DNA of 64,000 nt from Heliopora coerulea (taxonomy: Eukaryota; Cnidaria; Anthozoa; Scleralcyonacea; Helioporidae): positions 6,274,501 to 6,338,500 of the forward strand of contig JASJOG010000002.1 in NCBI GenBank assembly GCA_030142905.1. The letters are read 5' to 3'. The position numbers were made by a program, and so were the translations under genes. Of the stretch, positions 22,858-48,248 are shown piece after piece (positions within the stretch are counted from its first letter, which is position 1; each line of letters begins with the position of its first letter). Under the pieces are notes generated by a model that saw nothing but the letters and a program-made list of their open reading frames with translations, was not told the DNA's origin and searched no databases.

Positions 22858-23593
22858 TTATAAAACAAGTTTTAGGAATGAAAAATTACAATAAGAAAGC
22901 AGTTACTATTCATTGTCAGGACTGCACGCTTTATTGAGTATAAATCACCCTCAGAAAGCAGTTACTACTTCTTGGTAGGGCTGCAAAGTAAGCTAATCTC
23001 ACGGCTTGACGGGTATCTCGGTGTCCTGTTGCGATACAATGTGTCAAGGTTGATATTAATGTAAAAAATTAAATAACCAGAAATCGATTTCGCGTGACTA
23101 CAGCAAACCTTAATCTGATATCAAATCTAAATTAATAAATATTTAAAACAGTTCTTTTTACACTGTTTATGAATCCCTGAGTTTCATGGTATGCATTCAA
23201 AGTTTTCAGTCCTTGTCCAAAATATTAGGTCTGTAGAGTTGTTCCTTCTTGAGACACACAGCTGCACGGTCAGGAAGGTCATGGGCTTGCTGCTAGTCCG
23301 TTAACACGTAACAACGGCTGTTAAAATAGTTACTGACTTTATTTGTGTCAGTAAACTTCTAGCGCTGAAACGCAATAATTGGGGACACAATGAAAGGAAA
23401 AAAAGAAAAGAAAATGAGGTAAACCTGGAAGAAACGCCTTAGCTATTACATAGTTAGCAGCTTTTATAGCCACCACCCACTAAAAAACTGAAAGATTACA
23501 GTATTTCTAACTTTAAACATTAACCGAGCGATGTCTTGCAGTCTTCTAATATATAGGGAAGGAAGATTGGTTTTAGTAAGTGCACATTCTGCC

Positions 23594-23978
23594 GTTCATT
23601 ACCAGAAAATATACTATCATTAACGCCAACCTCAAGTTCATTAACGCAAAAATACATTCATTTTATTCAATCGACTTTTATTAGCCTGCAAAGGTCATTC
23701 CGTAGCGCCAGCAGACGACTATTAACACCATTCTACTATACATTAGGGATAATAAAATTTTAATTACGTAAGAGAAAAATCTTGTATAATTGAAATTTTA
23801 TTATCCCTAATGTATAGTAGAATGGTGTTAATGGCCGTCTGTTGGCGCTGTAGAATGCGCTTCGATGCGAACGGTTGCGTATCTACGCTAGAGAATGTCG
23901 ATTGAATATAATGAGTGTATTTTTGCGGTAATGAGTTTGAGGTTGGCGTTAATGATAGTATATTTTCTGGTAATGAAC
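23594..23978. mobile_element. palindrome made of a non-LTR retrotransposon 3' end
   Basis: Two arms of about 180-190 bp meet at about 23770-23785, at a CGTAAGAGAAAAATCTTGTA core. The right arm is continuous with the reverse transcriptase body at 23888-24690 (minus); the left arm is an inverted copy of the same 3' end. A second palindrome with the same centre but no reverse transcriptase body lies at 27102-27514. Confidence 0.75.
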
Positions 23979-24690
23979 AGCAAAAGGTATAATTGTTCGT
24001 AAGAAAGTACTCTGGCAATAAAAACTACTCGCAAAGCACGCTCTTGAACCCGCTCTATTTTACGCCTGTCCGATGCTCGACAAAAATGCCATGATAAATG
24101 GCAATAAGTTAAGTGGGGAAAGATAGCAGCCTTGTCAATTTGCCGTTTTGCCTTTTCTGGAATAAGATTTCTTAGGCAGATCAACACTTCTATTCGACTG
24201 CTAGTTCTTTTGCAAAGTTCACTAATACGGCCATTGAAATTAAGTTGCTCATCCACTTTCACAACAAGCAGCTTTATTGATGTCGATTGTTCAATACTAT
24301 TTTCACTAATAGTAATATTCATTGTTTTTTCTTTATCCCTCGGATCCATCACCATCGTTTGAAACTTGTCTAGATTTAAGCATAAGTTGTCTTCATGCCA
24401 GCTGGTTATTATGTTAACATCGTGTTCTAATTTCGTTTTGACCTCTTCAATAGTATTTCCAGTTGCAAATAGTTCATAGTCATCAGCATACATAGATATC
24501 TGAGGGTTAGTTATGGTAAAATTCAAGTCATTTTGAAAAAAAATGTTCCACAGCAAAGGGCCAAATGTTGATCCTTGAAGACATCCCCTCGCTAGGGTTT
24601 ACCATGTGCTGGTTACTGATTCTCTCTTGACCCGATTCATCCTATTTTCAAAGTAGGATCGTAGCAGCTTTAAAGAATTCTCTAAAAAAT
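23888..24690 (-). pseudogene. non-LTR retrotransposon reverse transcriptase fragment
   Basis: The minus frame contains a QGSTFGPLLWNIFFQNDL block (RT motif B), then MYADDYELF (motif C, catalytic Asp pair intact), then the usual thumb and tail with ITSWHEDNLCLNLDK. A stop interrupts the frame upstream of motif B, in the STW*TLARG region. The 5' part, including endonuclease and ORF1, is missing. It looks like a CR1/L2/Jockey-type element typical of corals; the clade is inference. Its 3' end forms one arm of the palindrome at 23594-23978. It lies between the convergent DPY19L and KDM4 genes. Confidence 0.8.
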
Positions 24691-25725
24691 TACAAGCTTC
24701 TGACTTGTTTCTCCGATTTCTTGTTTCTCAGTGTCCTTCCTGGCCTGAACAACATTTCATTATGTTGAGTCAATTTTCGAAAGAATATGAAAGGCCGGCA
24801 TTTTTCACTCCGTAGGCTTTTTAAATAAAGATCTCAGACTCATTAACAACTTATGAGCAAAAACACAAAGGAATCCAATTAGCATAGAATCCCGATTTTT
24901 TTCTAAGTACGGATTCGTTCACGATGTAATATCATATATTCAGAAGTCTTGTTTCATTAGATATCCAAACATCTCGAAGTAGGTTAAAAAACTCGGCTAT
25001 CGCCCAGTTTTTTAACTCACTTCTCGGTGTTTGCCACTTCTGCTCGTGTATGGTATATTACGTAACAGCATAGAATACAATGCAACTGGAAAAATCAGGC
25101 CCGAGAGCTTTTCTAGTAACCGCGCGAGTCCGAAGGACGAGTGTTATTACGCGACAAATCCGTGTTTTTCCAAATTGCCCGAGAAACCACGCTACTGGGT
25201 GCAATTAATATACCAGGAAAAAGTAATTCAGGCTAAAAAGTCAGTTCAGTGCAAGTTAGTGTTACTTTGTTTTAGCACGGTCTTAATCTGATTTTGCACT
25301 CCACTTAGCCAACCAAACTCGAGACATTTTTTCGTGTATAGTATTAGTGCTATATAACAAGATTTTTCCATCGCTAAAACAAGACAAACGCACAAATGAT
25401 GAAGAAGTTTAACCGTTTCAGTTCTTTTGTAAAGACAGTAACAAGTATATACAATGCAAAAGTATATACACTATAAAAAGTATATACATCGTGATAAAGT
25501 ATAAACACAGAATAGTTCCCATAACAGCGCAGACTTACGAAACGAAAACCTATTAGCATTTCAAGACATCCTCGATAACGCGAGAACCCGAAAGTTTTAG
25601 AAAATCGCATCTTCAATACCAAATCAGGCGTGAAACTCTATAAATATCTTAAGTAATTTACAAAAATACACAAATTAATCTGGGTGTTATAAAAATCAAT
25701 ACACTCTACCCAGTCAAGTCTAACG

Positions 25726-39475
<13,750 letters not shown>

Positions 39476-40621
39476 AGGCCAAACAAAGGTGGGATAAAAT
39501 TGAGGTACTCCTCAATCAGTTCCTTTCTTCGTCCTGCCATTTGGATTGTTGCCGGTTTGTCCGAGTCCAAAGAATCGAGAATAACCAATTTCCTCCCCAG
39601 GAAGCCACGCGTCCAAACACGACGCGCTTGACTGCGTTAAATGGTGTTGTGACACCTTCGAACACAATCTGTTTTGTAAATAGTGATCCAATAAACGAAT
39701 ATCCTTTCGAACCAAATCAACTTAACTCTTCAACCCTACCATACAGCATTCTCTTCAATCACATTTTGAAATTCTGTGAGTCCTCGCATGGGTAATTAAG
39801 GTTTAGTTCCACAAAACTGGGTATTCCAAGGCTTAATTTCCGCCGCTGTCTCGATTCAGTCGCCTTCACTCATCGTCAAGTCTCGAAGTTGGGCGGGCTG
39901 AGGCTCGTTTTACAGCTCAAAGCAGGAAATCCCGGCTGTCAACTTCTAGGTTTTCATTCTGGAAAACGCCCAATCATAGACCATACCTTCTCTCTATTAC
40001 ATTAAAAATGACTCCAATCTTGAACGACAGAAGGGTGAAGCTTTGTTCGTCTCGATTTAACAACTGTTGATAGAGCCGGAATTTTTGACTCACTTCAGTC
40101 TCAAACTTCAACATACGGTTCCTTACTTCCTTACAACAGAAAAACAACAGCAGAAACACCTTTCAACTAAACACACCCTGGTGAGAACCGTTGTCATTAA
40201 ATGAAAAATAGTACAGAATGTACTAAATGAATTTTACGGAATATTGAAACTAATGTGCAGCTTGTCTCTGACATTCTATTTAATCTGTCGCATCAACAGA
40301 ACGAGTGACTGTCTAACGCTGATTTGTTGATGACACAGCAACTGGGTCGAGATCGCAGGAAGTTCCAACTTCCGGCTTGTTCTTATTTGGGTTTCTGACT
40401 TGCTTCAAGAGGATTGGTAGTACTAGTACCGTGGTACAATTATGACAGTGTGTAAAGTTTGCTGAATTATCGGGTAATGTATAAAAATAATAACAATAGT
40501 AATCATATAGTAATACTCAGGAACTCAAGGTCATTTCAGTAAGCAGGACATTGATACGAGGACAAAAGAAAGACCAACTAATCGTGACGTTGAAAACATC
40601 AATCATAGTATAACATCACTG
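39476..40621. other. KDM4 5' flank
   Basis: About 1.1 kb between the KDM4 start codon and the divergently oriented retrotransposon frame at 40622. It presumably holds the KDM4 promoter and 5' UTR, but I see no TATA box or decisive element. A short upstream frame on the minus strand begins with ATG at 39540 (MAGRRKELIEEYLNF) and runs out of frame into the KDM4 start, so it could act as an upstream ORF. Confidence 0.4.
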
Positions 40622-43238
40622 ATGAAGCGAGAAAGCGTGTCACCAAAGAGTAGACCATTTGAGTTCTTAAGGACTGCTAGTTGTGTTTTGTATGCAGTTG
40701 TAATTGCCTTTTTATTATCTAAAGGCTGGAAAAAGAGTCCAAGTGAGACAGGGAATCGGAAGAAGATTAGTAAACTGGAACGGATCAAAATGGAGTATGA
40801 AAAGAAAGTCAAAGAATTAAGAAGGCAAATTTTAATCACAAAGGAAGAAGTTGAGCGCATCAAAGCTAACCGGAAGTTAACAAAGCGGGGAAGAAGAAAT
40901 AGAGCGCTCATAACATCGCAATGTAAAGACATGTCTGTATCAGGACTAATAAGTTTTATGGAGAAGAGCAAGTGTGCACTACGAAAGCTGAAAAAAGAAT
41001 ACATAAGGAAAAAGAAGCAAGAACAATCAAGATCATTAAATAATCAATTTAGAACTGATCCTTCGAGGGTTTATTCTGCGTTGAGTGATTTAGCAAAACA
41101 TGACGAAAACAACGAACGACCAGTTTACAAGAACAAAGAAAATGCGCAACAGGAAAAACAGCTTTTTGACGATGTCGGAGAAGCCACGGGTTTTTGGAAA
41201 GAACTGTGGGGGCAAAAAGGCACAGAGAACCCATCAGCAAAGTGGCTAATGGAGATCAAAAGTGCGATACATAAACGCGTAAGAGCATCAACTGAGACAG
41301 AGTGGTTGTTAGATGTAGATGAAGCAGTTAAAGTCATCCGAAGAAAGAAGAATTGGTCGTCCCCTAGCCCCGACCGGATAGTGAATTTTTGGTGGAAGAA
41401 TGCATTTTCATTGTATAATGATCTAGTAATATGTTTCCAATCGATTGCTAACACAAGAGAGGAATACCCTGAATGGTTCGCGGGTGGACGAACAACTCTT
41501 ATACCAAAACCTGGGCCCTTCACAAGTGAAAATCAAAGGCCAATAACATGTTTGAACACTGTATACAAACTTTTCACGTCGTGTCTACTACTGCCCATTG
41601 AGAAACATCTGGATTTGAACGAGCTGATGGAAGGTCAACAACGCGGTGCGAGAAAGAACTGTAGTGGGACTGTAGATAACCTACTCGTTGATAGGATGGT
41701 GGCCTTGGATTGTCACCGGAGAAAGAGAAATCTAAGTGCAGCGTGGATCGACGTTAGAAAGGCTTATGATACAGTTGACCATCGGTACCTGGTTGAAGTA
41801 CTGGAAGTACATCGATTTCCAAACTGGTTGATTGCCACTATTAAGAACTTGTGCAGATGTTGGAACACCAGAGTTACCATACAAACAAAGAATGGCAATG
41901 ACACATCTAACACCATCAGTTTCGAAAGAGGATTACCACAAGGAGATGCCTTGTGCCCCAGATTGTTCACGTTGTGCTTAAACCCCTTGGCGTGGAAACT
42001 TGCTGCGACAGAGGGATACAAGATGTCTAAACCAATCAACGCTAAGATAACGGATGTACTGTATATTAATGACTTAAAAGTCTACGCTCAGTCTGAAAGC
42101 AAACTCAGTTGTATATTGAAGAACGCCAACAGTTGTATGAATGACATTGGTATACATCTAAACCCTAAGAAGTGCAATATAATCCACGTGAAACGAGGTG
42201 AGATGAAGCAAGAGAGTCCTGGAATAAGAGTCAGCGATACAGTAGTGATACAACCCTTGAAAGAAGATTCACAGTACAATTTCCTCGGAATCCTCGAGAA
42301 TGTACGCCAAGAAGAGAAGAGAACGCTGGAGTGTGCTGAGAAGACATATCTACAACGAATGTCGGTGATTTGGTCGAGCCCGTTATCAGATGCCAATCGC
42401 GTGGTTGCTTCTAATCAGTGTGCACTAGCAGTCCTAAAGTACCCTATGTGGACGCAGCATTGGCCTTTGACAGAATTAAGAAGGATTGATCGAGAAGCGC
42501 GGAAAATCATTGTAACGAACGGAGGAAAACACCCAGCATCATCGAGCGCCCTATTGTACGTGTCGAGAAAGAAAGGTGGGCGTGGCCTGCAGTGAGTAGA
42601 GGGAGAGTACAAGATCACGAAGATTAAGGCAGCAATTAAACTGTTCTCAAACAGTGATCCTAGCATGAAAATCGTGAGAGAGTTTTAAGAACGTTCAGCC
42701 GTATTGGAGTATCAATCGTTAATTACAGAGGCCATGAGGTATAGTGAAGAAAATGGGCTGACGTTGAAACTTGTCTACCCGGTACCAATGGTATGCAAAG
42801 CTGATGGAGAGGAGGTGATTGCAACAAAGGCAAAGGAACTACTAAGATTAAAGTACGAAAAACAGCAGGTAAAGACAGTGCGGGATGAAGTGTGGCAGGG
42901 AAAGCTACACACAATCAGATGGAATGATGATAGCATAAGCACTAAGAACTGTTTCTCATGGCTAAGCGAATGGACGTCATGCCCAACGTATGTAGTTGCT
43001 GGTATGTACGAGTTATACGAACAGCTCCTGCCGACGAAGTTATACCAAGTTAAGAAAATTAAGACATCACAGTCAAGTGACGTGTCCTGTCGCATGTGCA
43101 ACAAGGCACCGGAAAGCGTAGCTCACGTGTTAGCGGGATGCTCAGCCCTTGCCCAAAACAAGTATTTGGCAAGACACAACAATGCACTGAAAGTGTTATA
43201 TTTTGAACTGCTACGAGAGTTACAACTGGTCGAAAGTA

Positions 43239-44618
43239 CAGTGAGGGTCAAAAGTCTGAGTCCAGTCAATATGCTTTTGTCTTTTATTGATATACAATAT
43301 ATTTTCACACAACACAGCACTATATGTGCATAACTTTAGCATTTACATCAACATTGGAATTGAGTCAAGTAAACATTACTTTAATATTTTGTGTAACTTC
43401 CTTTTGCTTTTGAAACAGCTTTAACTCTTCCTGGCATAGAGTCAACAAGATTTCTGAGTACTGCTGGTTTAAGGTTATTCCAGCATTGATTAAGGACATC
43501 CCATAGGTTGTCTTTACTTGTGGGATCATGTTTCACTTTCTCTCGTTTCAAATGTTCCTATAAATTCTCAATAGGGTTTAGGTCCGGAGATCGAGGAGGA
43601 AAATCCATAACGACCATATCACATTTCTCTTCCTTCCTTCTTAAATAATTTTTACACACGTGAGAAGTGTGTTTCGGATCATTATCTTGTTGCAGCACAA
43701 AACCCCTTCCGCACAACCTTAAGCCAGATGGTATGACTCGTCTTTGAGGGATGGAGTGATATTTTTGCTTTGTAAAAGTGTTCTTAATTCTTTAAAGATC
43801 GCCAACACCATTATAACTAAAGCAGCCCCAAACCTGAATGTTCCCACCACCATGTTTCACTGTTGGCTTGAGGCAAGAATTTATAAATCTCTCATTCTTT
43901 CTACGTCTAACATAAATGCGACGGTTATTTCCGTATATTTCAAATTTTGATTCATCTGCGAAAAGAACATTTTTCCAATCTTCTCTAGTATAACGCCTGT
44001 ATTTTCTGGCCCATAGCCACCGTTTCCGTTTGTTTCGGGATCTTAGGAATGGTTTTAAGACAGCCACTCTTCCATGTAGACCACATGCATTTAGTCTCCT
44101 TTTCACTGTTGATCTGCTTATTGTTTTTTCTCGAGTTTCATTAACTATTGATTGAATGTTACCAGCCGTTGCAGTTCTGTTACGTAAGGAAGTTGTCTTA
44201 ATGTAGTGATCCTCCTCCAAAGTGGTAGCTCTTGGCCTCCCAGATCTTGGTTTTGTAGAATAGGATTTTGTTCCTCAAAACCTTTCCAAAGTTCGTTGCA
44301 CAGCACCTTTTGAAACCCCTATCTTTTCAGCAATTTTGCGTTGTGAAAAACCTTCATTACTCAGTGCAATTATTTGACCTCTTATTCCTTCACTGAGTTC
44401 TTTTGCCATCTTTGGTCCAGCTACACATCATAAAGACTTTATATAAATTACAGCGTGTGTTAAATAACTCAAAAATTAAAAGGAAGGCAAGTGGAAGCAT
44501 TTACTGATAAAAATACGCATGTGTAGATCAATAAATGAATTTTTCTCCACATGAAACATGATTTATCATACACTGAGGGAAAAAAATACGACTGGACTCA
44601 GACTTTTGACCCCCACTG
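43239..44618 (-). mobile_element. Tc1/mariner DD38E element
   Basis: 1380 bp, flanked by a TA duplication (43237-43238 and 44619-44620). Terminal repeats are 29 bp with one mismatch: CAGTGAGGGTCAAAAGTCTG on the left and CAGTGGGGGTCAAAAGTCTG on the right (reverse complement), both followed by AGTCCAGTC. It is inserted into the REL retrotransposon 40622-45058 in the opposite orientation. The transposase inside is broken. Confidence 0.92.
43381..44409 (-). pseudogene. Tc1/mariner transposase, DD38E, inactivated
   Basis: It starts MAKELSEGIRGQIIALS with a paired-type HTH (SQRKIAEKIGVSKGAVQRTL). The DDE core has FADESKFEIYG as first Asp, QDNDPKHTS as second Asp and SPDLNPIEN as Glu. I count 38 residues between the second Asp and the Glu, giving DD38E, the spacing described for the Intruder sister group of DD34E/Tc1. 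It has stop codons after ..RTLERF, after the GVGDL block and after NPIENL, so no full product is possible. About 343 codons from ATG to the final stop (KGSYTKY), a normal Tc1 length. Confidence 0.88.
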
Positions 44619-45354
44619 TATACCTGCATGGTACTCACCAATCAAGCCTAAACCAGAATGCATCTCGGAGGATGTCCAAGCTTTGTGGGACATACTTACG
44701 TATGGGGAAAATCATGAATTGCAAGCCAACAGAATAGATGCAAAGATAGTGAACCATAAAAGCAAGGAAGTAGTAGTTTTGGAGATGAGTTGCCCGTGGA
44801 TAGAAAATAGAGAAAAGAAAGATGAAGAGAAGACAGTAAAGTATGGTCCATTACGTTGGGAGTTACAAGATTGATACCCCGGATATACAGTCCACCAGTA
44901 TAATATTATCATGGACATGCTTGGAGGATGGTCAAGGAGTATGGAAGACGAGTTATGGAAGTTGCTTGGAAAAAAGACAAAAGATGTGGTGCGAAATATG
45001 CAGAAATCAGTAGTGTCAAGCACGTTGAATATTGCAAAGACGTTTAAGATTATAACATGAACACTATAATTAGAGATTTTTCTTTAGAAATTTTCGAAGA
45101 GTTGAACATTGAGGACATTATATGAGCTTTATTTTCAGGCACAAACATTCAAAGATATTCTTAAATTATATTATATTGTAATTCTGTTTTTTATTTATAC
45201 AATTTCATTCGATATCCTTAATTTTTCAATATTTGTGAATAGCTACTTTATAACATTTAGAATTGTAACAATATTGTAGAACTCATAGGTTACGCAGAGC
45301 GCCCTATGAGTCTTTATGTACGGCATACTAGTTTAATAAAAATAACAATTAACT

Positions 45355-45650
45355 GGTTGGAAGTGCAACAGAGTACCGTCGAGGTAAAACTGGATATACG
45401 CATTGGGGAGTACTTTCAGGGACATTAGAGGGCTGTACATCCCTTATTCCTTCCTAACTGGATATGTTGGGCGAGTAAAGGCTGGCCCTGTGGGCGTCTT
45501 TTTAAATCCATTTTTATGGTAAAATTTATTTTCTCCACAAGTTCCCTGAAATTTGCAATGTTTGTCGCGGCCTTTGCTAGCGGAATGCTGGGCGCCCGTA
45601 GCAGGCTGAGAGCCTTCCACTGTCCTTAGTTGGGTGGTGTGAGAGTTGTT
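45355..45650 (-). repeat. dispersed repeat, inverted relative to 54110-54420
   Basis: The minus strand matches the plus strand at 54110-54420, sharing CACACCACCCAACTAAGGAC, GGGCCAGCC.TTACTCGCCCAAC and GGATGTACAGCCCT. A headless partial direct copy is at 54955-55046. It lies just downstream of the REL retrotransposon and may belong to that family's untranslated regions. Confidence 0.65.
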
Positions 45651-45654
45651 ATAA

Positions 45655-46790
45655 TCATAATGATAATTATTGAAAAATCAATGTGTGACAATAGTGATAA
45701 TAATAGTGATAATAATAATGAGAATAATAATTAGAGTGACAAATAAAAGTGAACCGATATGAATGATGTTAGGGAAACAATGCAGGCTATCTGAAATCAG
45801 ATTGGACTGTTCCAGAACAGGGAGGGTTGACTCGCATATAAAGCAGGGCAAACGAAGACAAACGTCAAATAAGCAGGAGATTGAGTTCGTGAAGCGAGAA
45901 ACCGTTAAGTTCCTAAAACGGAGGGAATAACTATTCACGACGCTTGCCGAGGCTCAGAGGGAGTAAATGATTGTGAAAATCCTGTATCTACTAATAAAGA
46001 AGGTAAGCAAAGACAGCTACCTGAGGTATGGAAAGAAACGGTGGAAAGATTTGAATAAAGAAAAGAGCTCAATATTGCAGAATGTCTTGACTAATTTATC
46101 ATCTGACCAGTCTTTTGTAACGGTGACAATCTGAAAAGCTATGCCTAGTCTAAAGTAAAAGAGAAAACCAAATTTGTGAATGAAGTATTGGAGTTGTATA
46201 CAGATACCGACGACATCTCTCAGACAAACACTTTATCACTGGCTGGTGGAAAAGTTGTTTGGGAACTTTGTGGAGTGAAAACACCCTCTGCAAGAAGCCA
46301 AAAGCAACCGTTCTAGAGAAAATCAGTTGGTTCAGGAGAACAACTAAGCAAAGATCGTAACAATCTTGAGTGAAAAAACAAAGGACAACTAAGAAAAAGC
46401 TTAATAATCAGAGGATATCTTCTGAACAAAAAGGGTGCCGTGGTTGTGATGGAGGAGGTTAAATGGAGGATTTTAGCAAAGACAGAAAAGACAGTTTTGA
46501 TTCAAGACCACTCCAGCAGAACGAATTTTTCCAAACGAAGCAACGGTTGTATGAGGTTATTGAATATAGCGAAGCCTATCATATTTTTATCCCCCTGAAT
46601 ATTGCCATAGTTTCGTTGGCATAATTTTTGTCATCTTTTCCAAGTTTTGAATCTTGGTAGGGGGAGCCACTAGGTGAGTTTGCCAATAGGCACCGATAGT
46701 GCTTACTACACAATTGCTACCGCGGCGCAGAGACGTCGGTGTCGTGCAGATAGAGTGACCCTGTGCTTTGACTTAAGAGACCCTCGGTCA
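45655..46790. other. no recognisable gene
   Basis: An ATAATAATG-rich patch at 45655-45735 and then about 1 kb with many stops in all frames. Lys/Glu-rich stretches on the plus strand at about 45960-46500 may be a decayed retroelement, but I cannot place them. Confidence 0.3.
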
Positions 46791-46793
46791 CCT

Positions 46794-46989
46794 AAAGGTC
46801 CGTTTACACGTGCGATTTTATACCTAGCGATTGTAATCCTGGTGTATGTAATAAACTCATGACAGTCTATGGAGCAAGATATCCACTTGTGATTCGCTGT
46901 AATTTGTCCTTGACGCTCTCGTCCGTTAAAAACACATACTGCAAGATGTCAATCGCGAGGTACAATATCGCACGTGTAAACAGCCCTTT
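46794..46989. mobile_element. short MITE, related to 31978-32160
   Basis: The ends AAAGGTCCGTTTACACGTGC and, inverted, AAAGGGCTGTTTACACGTGC frame 196 bp. The interior phrase GCAAGATATC..TGATTCGCTGTA..T.ATCCTCGACGCTCTCGTC (in this or near-identical form) recurs at 32050-32100. Confidence 0.65.
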
Positions 46990-47157
46990 CGATGGTCACC
47001 AGTGACTCGGTGGATATCAGTCTTGAATTTTTCTCGTTACCTATTCAGAGCTGAATGGCCGCTGTAGTTCACAATGTTAGTCAGGATTAAGATTAGTATT
47101 AGATTTAGGGCTAAGCTTAGGATTACGTTTCGGATTAGGGCTCGGATTAGAATCATG

Positions 47158-47604
47158 CCCTGGCCAAACAAATGCAACATCATTCAACATTGTTGAATTA
47201 AGCTTAGTTGGATGGCGCTGGACTGCGTGGCCAAAAGAATGCAACATGTTGGGCGGAGCAGACTCGAATTGCGGAATTAGAGATCTGAGACAAATAATGA
47301 TCCCGAATTTTAGGCCAATCTACCCGCTGCCCTTGCCTGAGAGAGGACTTGCTGGGCGTGCGCTAATGCAACAATGTTGAAGTGTGCGACCAAACGACTA
47401 AACGAGTGCAACTTTGTTGGTCACACGAGAACAAAAGACATGTTGAACGATATTGCATAAAATATTCGATAAAAATCAAACTTCGTTCAACATCATACAG
47501 TATTACGCAATATGATGCAACATGGTGGCCAAACGAGATCAACATGTCGCATTCAACAATGTTGAACGATGTTGAATCGTGACGTTGGATTCGTTTGGCC
47601 AGGG
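47158..47604. mobile_element. TIR element with CAACATTGTTGAA subrepeats
   Basis: The ends CCCTGGCCAAACAAATGCAA and, inverted, CCCTGGCCAAACGAATCCAA delimit 447 bp. Several short palindromic CAACATTGTTGAA-type units occur inside. No coding potential and no clear target duplication. Confidence 0.65.
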
Positions 47605-47934
47605 TTTTAGGGTTATGTAATGTCTTTATTGAAGGAGGTTGACAACACATTATAGGGCAAAACACTACTAAGCGAGGGGCCCTTCAGACAATTATTACAA
47701 GTTTACAATTTGATATAAAAAGTATACATAAGATGATGAAATATAAAATATCAAATTAATATAATTAAACTATAAGATGAAATCACTTCTTGGCAATTAA
47801 AAATTGAATTCTAATTAAACGAAAACGGTAAAAGATTGAAATGTGGCAAATGCCTCTGTATTTCTAAAAAGCGTTTACTCAAAGTCTTCCTAAATAATTT
47901 AACCCCAGCAATAAACCCAGCATTTTGGGATGCT

Positions 47935-48062
47935 GACGGCGCAGTGGTAGCTCACGTGTTTCTCACTACAATGACTAGGGTTCGACTCCGGCTCCGTGCA
48001 GTTATCCCCTCACCCACCGTGCGAAGCGCGGTGCGAGGGTACTAATCTCGACGTGCATGGAG
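47935..48062 (+). repeat. tRNA-derived SINE head, second family
   Basis: GGCGCAGTGGTAGCTCACG..AGGGTTCGACTCCGGCTCC, then CGTGCAGTTATC as in the SINEs at 17945 and 62905. The usual body is replaced by CACCGTGCG-AAGC-GCGGTGCGAG, a small hairpin. Confidence 0.55.
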
Positions 48063-48146
48063 TCCTTTTACACTCGTGGTGACTAGGGAGAAAATTTTTC
48101 GCATTGTGTATGTCTGTTTATGTATGTATATATGTATATGTATACG

Positions 48147-48149
<3 letters not shown>

Positions 48150-48202
<53 letters not shown>
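48150..48202. repeat. TA microsatellite
   Basis: A TATG/TACG-rich run passes into pure TA directly beside the hammerhead ribozyme at 48203. Confidence 0.9.
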
Positions 48203-48203
<1 letters not shown>

Positions 48204-48248
48204 CTACAGACGGAACCGTTTCGGCCTATTGGGCCTCATCAGTGTAGT
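48203..48248 (-). ncRNA. type I hammerhead ribozyme
   Basis: Minus strand, in order: helix I strand ACTACA; core CTGATGA; helix II GGCC-CAATA-GGCC; core GAA; helix III ACGG-TT-CCGT; cleavage base C (GTC); helix I strand TGTAGT. All core positions are canonical. Helix I pairs over 6 bp, helix II over 4 bp with the conserved G-C at its base, helix III over 4 bp. Predicted cleavage is between 48209 and 48208. Hammerheads of this kind are known from the LTR-like ends of Penelope-like elements, and PLE sequence lies 210 bp away. Confidence 0.85.

Larger units (their letters stand above)
40622..45058 (+). pseudogene. REL-endonuclease (R2/NeSL-type) retrotransposon ORF, split by Tc1
   Basis: A single long frame encodes a Lys/Arg-rich, possibly coiled-coil N-terminus, an RT domain (motif A WIDVRKAYDTVDH; motif B GLPQGDALCPRLFTL), a CCHC-type knuckle (CRMCNKAPESVAHVLAGCS) and a C-terminal PD-(D/E)XK-like nuclease (RIDAKIVNHKSK then VVLEMSCPW). 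That order is typical of site-preferring REL non-LTR elements. It is inactive: motif C reads YIND instead of xxDD, and in-frame stops lie at 42593, 42686 and 44872. A Tc1 element sits at 43239-44618; removing it with one TA rejoins the frame exactly (VES then PAWYSP). The frame closes with TGA at 45056-45058. It lies 1.1 kb upstream of KDM4 in the opposite orientation. Confidence 0.85.

Noticed and set aside
39512..39715. 67-codon minus-strand frame upstream of KDM4 as a separate gene
   Set aside because: No motif, no splice context; it most likely lies in the 5' UTR or promoter.
39974..40159. Minus-strand frame with KEVRNRMLKFETEVSQKF as an exon
   Set aside because: Looks protein-like and has a possible acceptor, but I found no partner exon or family; it could also be chance.
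46000..46560. Decayed gag- or ORF1-like protein
   Set aside because: Lys/Glu-rich text with many stops; not alignable by eye to any family.
47080..47150. Telomere-like TTAGGG units
   Set aside because: Only degenerate ATTAGGGCT-type phrases, not a tandem array.
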